Origin: a candidate division Hyd24-12 bacterium UBA6080
GTDB taxonomy: Bacteria > Fermentibacterota > Fermentibacteria > Fermentibacterales > JCC-6
Assembly (NCBI GenBank): GCA_002436025.1
Contig: DIXM01000002.1
Span: 496,001-560,000, forward strand
Length of the DNA stretch: 64,000 nucleotides
Direction of reading: 5' to 3'
The notes below the pieces were generated by a model. The model ran no database searches. It was given only the letters and a program-made list of their open reading frames with translations, and was not told where the DNA came from. Positions 24,604-32,013 of the stretch are shown piece by piece (the stretch's first letter is position 1; the number at the start of each line of letters is the position of its first letter). The position numbers were made by a program, and so were the translations under genes.

Positions 24604-25467
24604 CTACTTCTCCAGAACGAACCTGAAGTAGATCTTCTCGCCCCGACGAAGGGCACTGTTGTATGAGCGGGTTCCCTGAAGACCTGCGAATTCGTAGAAG
24701 AAACCCTTCAGAAGGCGGGGAACTTTCCTGTTTATCAGGTCACGCTTTCGGCCGTCGTCAGTTTGAAGGGCTTTGAGAACGTTCGCGCTTATGTCGGCTT
24801 CACTTTTTATGGAGAAACCGCTCTGGCTAATCTGGTGCCTGAGCGTGTCCAGCTGGTTTTCCGGGCAGTAGTCGGAGTAGAGGAAGTGCCCGCCCGGTCT
24901 GAGAACCCGGTGGACTTCCTTGAGAAAAACCGGGATGGAGCCGTAGCAGTGGGACGATTCAATGTTGACAACGGCGTCAAACGAGGAAGGCTGAAAAGGA
25001 AGGTTTTCGGCGTTGCCCTGCCGAAAGCCCAGACTGGGAACGCTGTAGTGGTTGTTGCAGAAATCGATGGCCTTCGGGGAAAAATCGAGCCCGGTCATGG
25101 ACCCGGGTTCGAGGTATCTGGCTATGAACGATGCCCCGCCACCCCTGCCGCTTCCCACTTCGAGCACATCGCTGCCCCTGAGGTCAACGGCGCCCGCGAC
25201 CTGATGGTAGAGCTGTATGCTGTACCTGTTCACCTCGTCGACCTCTTCGAGCCGCAAGGGCAAGTGACTTGAATCGAGAGATGCCCAGCCGTAGTTCATG
25301 AGGGTCATGTCGGCATCACGGTCGATACGGGACATCTGGTCGTACCAGCGCCTGATGACCGGTTCCCGTGCCATCATGAGCAGCCTGTACACTGCGCTGA
25401 AAACAGGTGTTGAGTATCGGCGTCGCCAGGAAACCCGTGGAGTGTCTAGGGTGGCATCAAAAGACAT
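24604..25467 (-). CDS. Class I SAM-dependent methyltransferase
   Basis: 287 residues. Rossmann motifs in order: VLEVGSGRGGGASFIA (SAM-binding motif I), TGLDFSPKAID (motif II), GNAENLPF, and the post-motif strand FDAVVNIESSHC, then LRPGGHFLYSD. The MNYGWAS before the core and a C-terminal aromatic tail resemble small-molecule C/O-methyltransferases of the phthiotriol or sterol type. Substrate unknown. It stands alone, convergent with the deiminase gene (2-bp gap). Confidence 0.87.
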   Translation of the reverse strand: MSFDATLDTPRVSWRRRYSTPVFSAVYRLLMMAREPVIRRWYDQMSRIDRDADMTLMNYGWASLDSSHLPLRLEEVDEVNRYSIQLYHQVAGAVDLRGSDVLEVGSGRGGGASFIARYLEPGSMTGLDFSPKAIDFCNNHYSVPSLGFRQGNAENLPFQPSSFDAVVNIESSHCYGSIPVFLKEVHRVLRPGGHFLYSDYCPENQLDTLRHQISQSGFSIKSEADISANVLKALQTDDGRKRDLINRKVPRLLKGFFYEFAGLQGTRSYNSALRRGEKIYFRFVLEK

Positions 25468-25582
25468 TTCGGTACACTTTCACGGGCTGCTCAGGCCGTT
25501 GCTTGGGGTCTGACAAGATCCATGCACCGGCATGAACCAGTTCTGTAACTGCATGTAATATGGGGGAAAACGCGCCCAGGTG

Positions 25583-27358
25583 TTACCCCGCCGTTTCCAC
25601 TCTGTTCCTGCCCTTGTGTTTACCCTTGTACAGCGCGCTGTCCGCCACCCTCAGGGCTTCATCAATGGGAGTGCGGCCTCCCTCGCAGGCGCCGAAGGTC
25701 ATGGTAAGATCGATCATGCAGTCCTTCCAGAGAAACGGTTTGCCGCAGATCAATTCCCTCAGCTTCTCGGCGACACTGGTGCAGCCCTCCGGGTTGGTGT
25801 CGGGGAGAAGGATCAGGAATTCCTCGCCCCCCCACCGGGAAGCAAGGTCCTGTTCACGCAGTGCTTTCCGGAGCCTCTTCGAAAGCTCCACCAGAATGGC
25901 GTCGCCGCACTCATGCCCGTATCTGTCGTTCCATGCCTTGAAGTTGTCGATGTCGCCAAGGATCAGACCGAATCCCCTGCCGTTCCTCGCCGATCTGGCC
26001 TGCTCACCGGTCAGGCGTTCAACCATTGCCCTGCGATTCGCAAGCCCTGTCAGTTCATCGGTTCTGGACAGCTCTTCGACCCTTTCGTACGCCTTTGCAA
26101 GTTCGGCGTTCTTGCCGCTGAGCTCCCTGTTGACCCTGGTTCTCAGACGAACACTGCGGTATACCGATGACAACGAGAGTCCGGCGAGCAGAAGCCCTGC
26201 CGCGGCTCCGAAGATCATTACACGTTGTACCGCCCTGTCCCGCCGGAGTCGCTCGATCTCCCTTTCCTTGGCTTCGGTTTCGTACCTGAGTCTGAGAACA
26301 TCGATCTGCCTCACCCGCTTCTCCGCCATGACCTCCTCGTGGAGCCTTTTATGCCGGGCGATGGTCGTGAATGCCTCCTCATGCTCTCCAAGTGAGCTTA
26401 ACAGCGCAGCCTTCTCCTGAAGGATGCACGAGTGCGCTCCGCGATCGTTCAGTTCCACGGCAAGGGTCTCCGCCCTCTGGGAGATGTCGAAAGCCTCCTG
26501 ATGAAGCCCCTGAATCCTTCTGAGCTCGACCTGCTTCATCAGGCTTGTGAGAATGCCCCTCTTCCTTCCCATGCCGGTCGATGTCTCGAGGGACTGCTGA
26601 AAGAGCCTGTCAGCCTCTTTGAAGTCGTTTTGCAGAAGACAAACCGATCCGAGGCTGTTAAGGGCCAGCGAGCAAAGGTAGCCATCGTTCCTCTGCCTGG
26701 ATTCTTCCAGGACCTGGTTGTACACCTCCCGGGCCTCGTCCAGCCTGCCCTTCTCCTGAAGGGCGTCCCCCATGTTGTGAAGAACGCCGGGTATGCCCTC
26801 GGAGAAACCCTCCCTCATGTAAATGCCATGGGCACGTCTGTAGTACTCCAGCGCTCCGTTACCGTCTCCGGAGGCTTTCAGCACATTTCCGATCGTTGCC
26901 TGAAGATGACCGGCCTGGAGCCTTGCCGAGGCCGCTCCCTCCTTTTCGGCGATCTGTTCGAAGACCCTCAGGGCACGCAGATAGTAGCGCAGGGAGTGAT
27001 CCAGATTCGTTACGAAATAGTGGACATCTCCGAGACGCCGCAGGCAGCGGCCCTTCTGAAGGGCGTTTCCCTGGTTGCCGAACAGGTCGAACGCAATCGA
27101 GTAGTTCTCTATTGCGCTCCGGTAGTCGCCCGTGACGCGCCCGGCATCACCAAGCCCGAAATGGGCCGCAGCCTCCTGCTCTGTGTTCCCTGTCACCCGG
27201 GCGATCTCGAGGGCTTCGCGGGAGAGCCCGGCACCGTGGTCGGGGTTGCTTTCCGTAACCAGGGCCGCCAGCTCGTTCAGAATGCCGGCACGCTGGTTTT
27301 CATCGGCTTCCTGAAGCCGGGACTCGAGCTCTTCCACGCATGCCGGTCTACTAAGCAA
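25583..27358 (-). CDS. Diguanylate cyclase with N-terminal TPR repeats
   Basis: Makes cyclic di-GMP from two GTP. 591 residues from a TTG at 27358, preferred because GGGAGG lies five bases upstream and just after the upstream gene's stop; the in-frame ATGs at 27454 and 27430 would overlap that gene by over 50 bp. Order: six to seven TPR repeats, a coiled coil, one membrane helix (about 381-400) and a GGDEF domain with active GGEEF at 510-514. The inhibitory site RxxD (REQD) lies five residues before it, so product feedback is expected. No signal peptide is visible, which makes the topology puzzling. Confidence 0.92.
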   Translation of the reverse strand: MLSRPACVEELESRLQEADENQRAGILNELAALVTESNPDHGAGLSREALEIARVTGNTEQEAAAHFGLGDAGRVTGDYRSAIENYSIAFDLFGNQGNALQKGRCLRRLGDVHYFVTNLDHSLRYYLRALRVFEQIAEKEGAASARLQAGHLQATIGNVLKASGDGNGALEYYRRAHGIYMREGFSEGIPGVLHNMGDALQEKGRLDEAREVYNQVLEESRQRNDGYLCSLALNSLGSVCLLQNDFKEADRLFQQSLETSTGMGRKRGILTSLMKQVELRRIQGLHQEAFDISQRAETLAVELNDRGAHSCILQEKAALLSSLGEHEEAFTTIARHKRLHEEVMAEKRVRQIDVLRLRYETEAKEREIERLRRDRAVQRVMIFGAAAGLLLAGLSLSSVYRSVRLRTRVNRELSGKNAELAKAYERVEELSRTDELTGLANRRAMVERLTGEQARSARNGRGFGLILGDIDNFKAWNDRYGHECGDAILVELSKRLRKALREQDLASRWGGEEFLILLPDTNPEGCTSVAEKLRELICGKPFLWKDCMIDLTMTFGACEGGRTPIDEALRVADSALYKGKHKGRNRVETAG

Positions 27359-27377
27359 AGCCGCCTCCCGTCCTTGC

Positions 27378-27926
27378 TCAGAGCGTAAGATCGACCGACT
27401 TGACCCATCTGTGGTATGTCGTGAAATCATCGGAACCTTCGGGTCCGTACCCAAGAAGGACTTTGTAGCTGCCTCCGGCTGCCAGTACCTTGTCGAAGCT
27501 GTCGCCGGAGTTCCGCGGGATGGTGAAAGTGATGCTGGTTACGCCGCCGGTTTCAGTTCCGGAGAGGCCGGTGAAGCTGCTCTCGCCGCCAAGGCTCGTG
27601 TCGGGCGCATGGGAGGTGTTGCCCGTACCGAAGTCGTCCCTGAGAAGGACTACTCCATCCTGGACATACCCGATGTAGATGTCCGCGTCCTTCATCACGC
27701 GGGAAGGTTCGAACCCCACCGATACCCATCCCGTGGTGGGTGCGCTGATGCTTATCTCCAGTGAATCGTCTTCGAGCCTGATGGTAAGGGAAACCCCGTC
27801 AGCAGTATAGACGACGGGGGAGTCGGGGGAGCTCGATGAGTCATTCCCGGCCTGGGCACCGCTTGTGCACGCCGGAACCAGAACGAGCGCCAGAGCGATC
27901 TGCAGACCTGCCAGTTGTTTCTTCAT
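27378..27926 (-). CDS. DOMON-domain lipoprotein
   Basis: 182 residues from the ATG at 27926, just after GGGAGACTTA. Lipoprotein signal with LALVLVPAC, Cys acylated, then a Ser/Asp-rich linker and one DOMON beta-sandwich: TTGWVSVGFEP, MKDADIYIGYVQDG and the late YHRWVKSVDL. DOMON domains bind haem or sugars and often pair with b-type cytochromes. A small two-helix membrane protein with two His is divergently transcribed next to it, which hints at an electron-transfer pair. Probably co-transcribed with the cyclase downstream (19-nt gap). Confidence 0.82.
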   Translation of the reverse strand: MKKQLAGLQIALALVLVPACTSGAQAGNDSSSSPDSPVVYTADGVSLTIRLEDDSLEISISAPTTGWVSVGFEPSRVMKDADIYIGYVQDGVVLLRDDFGTGNTSHAPDTSLGGESSFTGLSGTETGGVTSITFTIPRNSGDSFDKVLAAGGSYKVLLGYGPEGSDDFTTYHRWVKSVDLTL

Positions 27927-27940
27927 TAAGTCTCCCATCG

Positions 27941-27969
27941 TTTTCGTGTTGAACAGGGATAGATATAAT
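27941..27969 (+). promoter_or_regulatory. Promoter for the small di-helical membrane protein
   Basis: Perfect TATAAT at 27964-27969 with a weak TTTTCG 17 bp upstream (27941-27946). Leader of about 40 nt containing AAGGAG before the GTG at 28017. Confidence 0.5.
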
Positions 27970-28016
27970 GGGAATACTTTGCGGGAGATAACCAGGTTGA
28001 ATGGGAAGGAGACAAA

Positions 28017-28247
28017 GTGAACAGACAGAAAGCCCTACGGACGCTGAACCCGGTCATGCTCGTCGTCCTGCTGTATCAGGGGGTGACGGGTGTTTTCAGA
28101 TTCACTTTCTACGAGCACTTCAAGCTCATGCATCCTATCTTCGGCCTTGTTCTTCTTTTGCTGGGGGCGATGCATCTCGTCCTGAACTGGCCCTGGGTGA
28201 AATCGAACTACCTCTCCGGAAGAAGGAAGAACTCAAAGGCGGCTTAA
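28017..28247 (+). CDS. Small two-helix membrane protein, DUF4405-like
   Basis: 76 residues from a GTG with AAGGAG upstream. Two hydrophobic helices (PVMLVVLLYQGVTGVF and IFGLVLLLLGAMHLVLNW). His residues in FKLMHP and AMHLVLNW lie about one helix length apart, as in small b-type cytochrome or DUF4405 proteins. Basic C-terminal tail. Haem binding is an inference; the neighbouring DOMON lipoprotein fits it. Confidence 0.75.
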   Translation: MNRQKALRTLNPVMLVVLLYQGVTGVFRFTFYEHFKLMHPIFGLVLLLLGAMHLVLNWPWVKSNYLSGRRKNSKAA

Positions 28248-28262
28248 CCCCTGTTCCAGTTC

Positions 28263-28286
28263 CTGAACATCCGTTCAGTCATTTTT
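28263..28286 (+). terminator. Rho-independent terminator
   Basis: CTGAAC at 28263-28268, loop ATCC, GTTCAG at 28273-28278, then TCATTTTT. It follows the small membrane protein gene. Confidence 0.6.
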
Positions 28287-28313
28287 CAATCACTTCTTGA
28301 CTTGAACCAAGGG

Positions 28314-28331
28314 GCACTGGCGGACCAGTGC
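28314..28331 (+). promoter_or_regulatory. Perfect hairpin or operator upstream of corA
   Basis: GCACTGG, loop CGGA, CCAGTGC: a 7-bp perfect dyad about 50 bp before corA. It could be an operator or a leader hairpin; no known magnesium riboswitch is recognised. Confidence 0.35.
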
Positions 28332-28380
28332 GGTGTTACCCATAAATCCTGAATCGTAAATCCGCTGAAGGGGGTTTTGA

Positions 28381-29448
28381 ATGAGCCGTCTTTATGCAGG
28401 GGGACTTGGAAGAAAGAGCGGGCAGGCACCCGGTACGCTTATCCACGTGGGGGAGAAGCACGCCTCAAAGGTTACCCTTGCCATAATGGACTACACTGCT
28501 TCGGACCTCAGGGAGCTGGAATCCCTGACGCTTGCTGAAGCCCTCACCTTCCAGGCATCGAAAGCTGTTACATGGCTCAATGTCACGGGTCTTTCCGACA
28601 CTTCGACGGTTGGAACCCTTTGCAGCCACTTCGGAGTACACACACTGGCCCAGGAGGATGTCCTTCACACGGCACAGCGCCCCAAGGTTGACATCTACGA
28701 TGATCATGTCTTCATGGTGGTCAAAATGATAAGGTATGATGAAAAAAGCCGCGAGCTCGACATCGAACAGGTCAGCCTTGTTCTCGGTGATGGCTTTGTC
28801 ATCACATTTCAGGAGAAGGAAGGCGATGTTTTCGACCCGGTGCGGCAACGGATCCGATCCGGAAAGGGAGCTGTTCGAACCCAGGGTGCCGATTACCTGG
28901 CTTACGCGCTGATGGACGCCGTGGTGGACAATTACTTCCTTGCGCTGGAGGAGATGGGTGAGGACATCGAAGAGATCGAGGCTGCTGTTCTGGAGCACCC
29001 TGACAACGACGTAGTTTCGTCGATTCACCACCTGAAAAGGGAACTGATACTCCTGAGAAGGGCAGTCTGGCCTTTAAGGGAAGGGTTCGGAACACTGATG
29101 CGGGACGCCACAGCCCTGGTGAAGCCCGGCACAGTTCCTTTTCTGAAGGACCTTTACGATCACACCTTTCAGGTCATGGACACGGTCGAGACCTTCAGGG
29201 AACTTGTTTCGGGCCTGCTTGACGTTTACATCTCCACCGTCAGCAACAGGATGAACCAGGTAATGAAGGTCCTGACGATAATCTCCACCATTTTCATTCC
29301 GCTGACGTTCATTGCCGGCATTTACGGAATGAACTTCAGGCACATGCCAGAACTGGCGTTTCCCTGGGCTTACCCGGCGGTGCTCGCGCTCTGTCTTCTG
29401 ATCGCCCTGGGAATGATCCTCGGTTTTCGAAGGAAGGGCTGGTTCTGA
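28381..29448 (+). CDS. corA: CorA-type magnesium/cobalt channel
   Basis: 355 residues. Long soluble N-terminal domain with VTWLNVTGLSD, HTLAQEDVLH and LVLGDGFVITFQE, then the stalk helix and two C-terminal membrane helices. The selectivity motif YGMNF sits at the end of the first (FIAGIYGMNFRHMPEL), and the second is ALCLLIALGMILGF. Forms a pentameric inner-membrane channel for Mg2+ (Co2+, Ni2+). GAAGGGGG precedes the start. Length and motifs are standard. Confidence 0.95.
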   Translation: MSRLYAGGLGRKSGQAPGTLIHVGEKHASKVTLAIMDYTASDLRELESLTLAEALTFQASKAVTWLNVTGLSDTSTVGTLCSHFGVHTLAQEDVLHTAQRPKVDIYDDHVFMVVKMIRYDEKSRELDIEQVSLVLGDGFVITFQEKEGDVFDPVRQRIRSGKGAVRTQGADYLAYALMDAVVDNYFLALEEMGEDIEEIEAAVLEHPDNDVVSSIHHLKRELILLRRAVWPLREGFGTLMRDATALVKPGTVPFLKDLYDHTFQVMDTVETFRELVSGLLDVYISTVSNRMNQVMKVLTIISTIFIPLTFIAGIYGMNFRHMPELAFPWAYPAVLALCLLIALGMILGFRRKGWF

Positions 29449-29474
29449 CGATGCGTATGCTGCTTGGCTATAAT
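29446..29474 (+). promoter_or_regulatory. Promoter of the porin-VTC-CotH operon
   Basis: Perfect TATAAT at 29469-29474, 28 bp before the porin ATG; the -35 region (TGACGA at 29446) is weak. It lies in the 53-bp gap after corA and is the only intergenic promoter site seen for the eight genes that follow. Confidence 0.5.
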
Positions 29475-29501
29475 TGACTTCTGCTAACAGTGGGGTGACA
29501 T

Positions 29502-30527
29502 ATGTGTTTGGCCAGTTTTCGCCCGGTGATTCAGTACGCCCTTGCAGTGGCAATTGCTTCAACTGCAGCTGCATTTGACCTTTCGGGTCAGGTTTTCGCC
29601 CGGTACGAGATACAGGGCGAACCGGCCTATGGTCCTGCAGGTGAGTTCCTCATCAAGCGGGCAAGCATTGCCGCCGGGTCGGAACTGGGGTCGAACCTTT
29701 CGGTCGAGCTGGAGCTCGAGACTCGTCCGGACGAGGTTTATCTGAAAGATTGTTTCGTTTCATGGTCACCACTCGACTACCTTGACCTTACATTGGGGCA
29801 GTTCAAGAAGCCATTCTGTCTGGCCACCGACAAGTCGAACTGGAATATGCTCTCCATTGAGCGTCCCCTGACTCACGACCTTGTGAGTGACCTCGGGTAC
29901 TCCGGCAGGTCGCCCGGGTTCATGCTGGAGCTTTCGGTTCCCGTACCCCTTCGGCCAACTCTCATCGCAGGGGTTTTCAATGGTCCCGGGACCGAAAGCG
30001 AGAAGATGTACGCGGCATCCCTGACCGTGGAACCCCTGGCAGAGATCGTTCTCGGCGGTGCGGTCGCCGGTATGCGGCTCGGTGAGTACGACCCCGCGCA
30101 GCCTTCCGGGTACATCGTCTCCGATGGAATGACGGCGTTCTCCGGTTACATCGCAGCCAGCCGTCAGGTCACCTCTTCCACTGAGTTGAGGCTGGACGCC
30201 GAATTCGTCTCAGGCCGGAACTGGGCAGGGGCAGATGTTGTTTATGGAGAGGTTCCTCCCGGCTTTCGGTCCTATTGGGTGTCGGGCGCCTTCGCAAGGC
30301 GACTGAGGGATGTGCCCGGCTTGAGGTCGCTTGAAGCCGGCCTGTCCTGGTCGGTCGTTACACCCGAAACCGGTGTTTCCCTGAGCGAGCAGGTCCTCTC
30401 ACCCATGGTCGGGCTTGGCATCACATCCAGCGCGCGGCTCAGGTTTTCCGTGGTCAGCACCAGCTTTTCCGGAGGGTCGCAGGACGGGTACACCGATTAT
30501 CTGACCGAGCTCGCGGTGAGGTTCTGA
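29502..30527 (+). CDS. OprP/OprO-like outer-membrane porin
   Basis: 341 residues with a signal peptide (ALAVAIASTAAA). Alternating amphipathic strands, a conserved early FLIKRASIAAGSEL, and GQFKKPFCLATDKSNWNMLSIERPL near the middle, as in the phosphate-selective porin O/P family. The C-terminal residue is Phe (ELAVRF), the usual outer-membrane insertion signal. Specificity for phosphate or polyphosphate is inferred from family and from the polyphosphate polymerase whose start overlaps its stop (TGATG). Confidence 0.82.
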   Translation: MCLASFRPVIQYALAVAIASTAAAFDLSGQVFARYEIQGEPAYGPAGEFLIKRASIAAGSELGSNLSVELELETRPDEVYLKDCFVSWSPLDYLDLTLGQFKKPFCLATDKSNWNMLSIERPLTHDLVSDLGYSGRSPGFMLELSVPVPLRPTLIAGVFNGPGTESEKMYAASLTVEPLAEIVLGGAVAGMRLGEYDPAQPSGYIVSDGMTAFSGYIAASRQVTSSTELRLDAEFVSGRNWAGADVVYGEVPPGFRSYWVSGAFARRLRDVPGLRSLEAGLSWSVVTPETGVSLSEQVLSPMVGLGITSSARLRFSVVSTSFSGGSQDGYTDYLTELAVRF

Positions 30528-31309
30528 TGGAATCCCAGCTCAGGAAACTTCACTTCCACCGCTACGAGTTCAAGTACACGGTATCGGGCGAAGTGGCTGA
30601 CACAGTGCTTTCGACCCTCGAGAACCGGATGGAACGGGATTCCCACTCGTCCTCCGAGGGGTCGTACTTTGTCAGAAGCCTATACTTCGATACAGCCTCA
30701 TTCGCATATCACAAACAGAAGGAGGACGGCCTTCAGTCCAGGTACAAGTTCAGGGTCAGGTCCTACTCCCCGGACCCCATCGATCCCGTTTTCCTCGAAC
30801 TGAAGGGCAAACAGGACTGCCTGGTCTACAAGCACAGACACATCATGCCTTTCAATGGCTTTCCCGAAGCAATGGCCGGAGGCATGGGAAAGCTCTGCTC
30901 ATTCGTGATGGAAAGCCGGGGATGCAACGGGGTGGGGCGCCATTTCGTGGCGGACTGCTTCCGTAACCGGCTTTCGCCGAGCGTTGTGGTTGACTACAGC
31001 AGAACGGCCTTCGAGAACACGGCCAACCCTGACTTCCGTGCGACCATTGACAGGAACGTGATTGCATGGAAGGCGGGAAGGGACGGCGCCCCCATTGGGG
31101 CTCCCGAAGACCTGTCACCGGGTTTCGACGTACTCGAGATCAAGTTCAGGTACCATCTTCCGGGCTGGTTTCACAGGCTCACGCAAAGCCTCGAGCTGAC
31201 CCGTGTTTCCTTTTCAAAGTTTTACAACGCCGGAGAACGGCTCTGGATGGCAAACACCAATTCCCAGTTGAACAGGATGGTGGAGAGGGGGCGCTCTTGG
31301 CCGCTCTGA
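30527..31309 (+). CDS. VTC-domain polyphosphate polymerase
   Basis: 260 residues. A tunnel-shaped VTC catalytic domain that polymerises ATP gamma-phosphate into polyphosphate. Family motifs in order: RYEFKYTV, RSLYFDTASF, KFRVRSY, LELKGK with KHR, VVVDYSRTAF, ATIDRN, LEIKFR, and the closing SFSKF. All the basic tunnel residues expected from these motifs are visible. No SPX or membrane domain of its own; the DUF4956 membrane protein encoded next and overlapping by 13 bp probably supplies the membrane part. Confidence 0.9.
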   Translation: MESQLRKLHFHRYEFKYTVSGEVADTVLSTLENRMERDSHSSSEGSYFVRSLYFDTASFAYHKQKEDGLQSRYKFRVRSYSPDPIDPVFLELKGKQDCLVYKHRHIMPFNGFPEAMAGGMGKLCSFVMESRGCNGVGRHFVADCFRNRLSPSVVVDYSRTAFENTANPDFRATIDRNVIAWKAGRDGAPIGAPEDLSPGFDVLEIKFRYHLPGWFHRLTQSLELTRVSFSKFYNAGERLWMANTNSQLNRMVERGRSWPL

Positions 31310-31989
31310 TCGCGTGGTTTTCGGAAACTGACATGGCAATGGGGTACAGCCTTCTCTACGTACTTGAGAACCTGTTCGCCGCCCTCCTGGCAGGGCTGTT
31401 CATCGGGTATGTCTATCGAAAGACGCACAGGGGGCTTTCGTACAGCCAGTCCCTGGTCATCACGCTTGTGCTCATGTGTCTCATCGTTTGTTCCGTGATG
31501 ATGGTGATCGGCAGCAATCTGGCAAGGGCATTCGCGCTGGTCGGCGCCCTGACCATCGTCCGTTTCAGGACTGTAGTAAAGGACACCCGTGACACTGCCT
31601 TCATTTTCTTCGCCCTCACAGAGGGCATAGCCTGCGGAACCGCCAACATCAGGCTTGCCCTGCTTTCCACCCTTTTCATCAGCCTGGTCGCCTGGCTTCT
31701 GGCCCGCACCAACTACGGAAGCATGATGCAGAGCGAGTTCATCCTCAGGTTTCGTTACGACCGCGAGGGCGGGGGGGAAGAGCAGTACGTGGAGCTTATC
31801 AGGCGGTTCTCGAAGACCAGCACGCTTATACATGTGGAGCCGTCCGGAGAGGGGCGGTACCTTGTGCTTACCTACGACATCAGGCTTACCCCCGGCACGA
31901 CACCAGCCGTGCTGGCAACCAGTCTGAACGCCCTTGTGGGAGTTGACAGTGTGAACATGGTGTCCTCCTGCAACGATGTTGAGTACTGA
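31297..31989 (+). CDS. DUF4956 membrane protein
   Basis: 230 residues from a TTG at 31297 with GAGGGG six bases upstream; the ATG at 31333 is an alternative that would lose about 12 residues. Four hydrophobic segments, with the conserved ALVGALTIVRFRTVVKDTRDTAFIF between them, then a soluble C-terminal ferredoxin-like domain. DUF4956 proteins are regular neighbours of VTC polymerases and CotH kinases. Role as the membrane partner of the polymerase is inferred from this pairing. Confidence 0.88.
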   Translation: MAALIAWFSETDMAMGYSLLYVLENLFAALLAGLFIGYVYRKTHRGLSYSQSLVITLVLMCLIVCSVMMVIGSNLARAFALVGALTIVRFRTVVKDTRDTAFIFFALTEGIACGTANIRLALLSTLFISLVAWLLARTNYGSMMQSEFILRFRYDREGGGEEQYVELIRRFSKTSTLIHVEPSGEGRYLVLTYDIRLTPGTTPAVLATSLNALVGVDSVNMVSSCNDVEY

Positions 31990-32013
31990 GAGTGACGAAC
32001 ACGGAATCGAGGG

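Noticed and set aside
25560..26420. 286-codon plus-strand open frame
   Set aside because: Complement of the GGDEF gene, Ser-rich and without a ribosome site.
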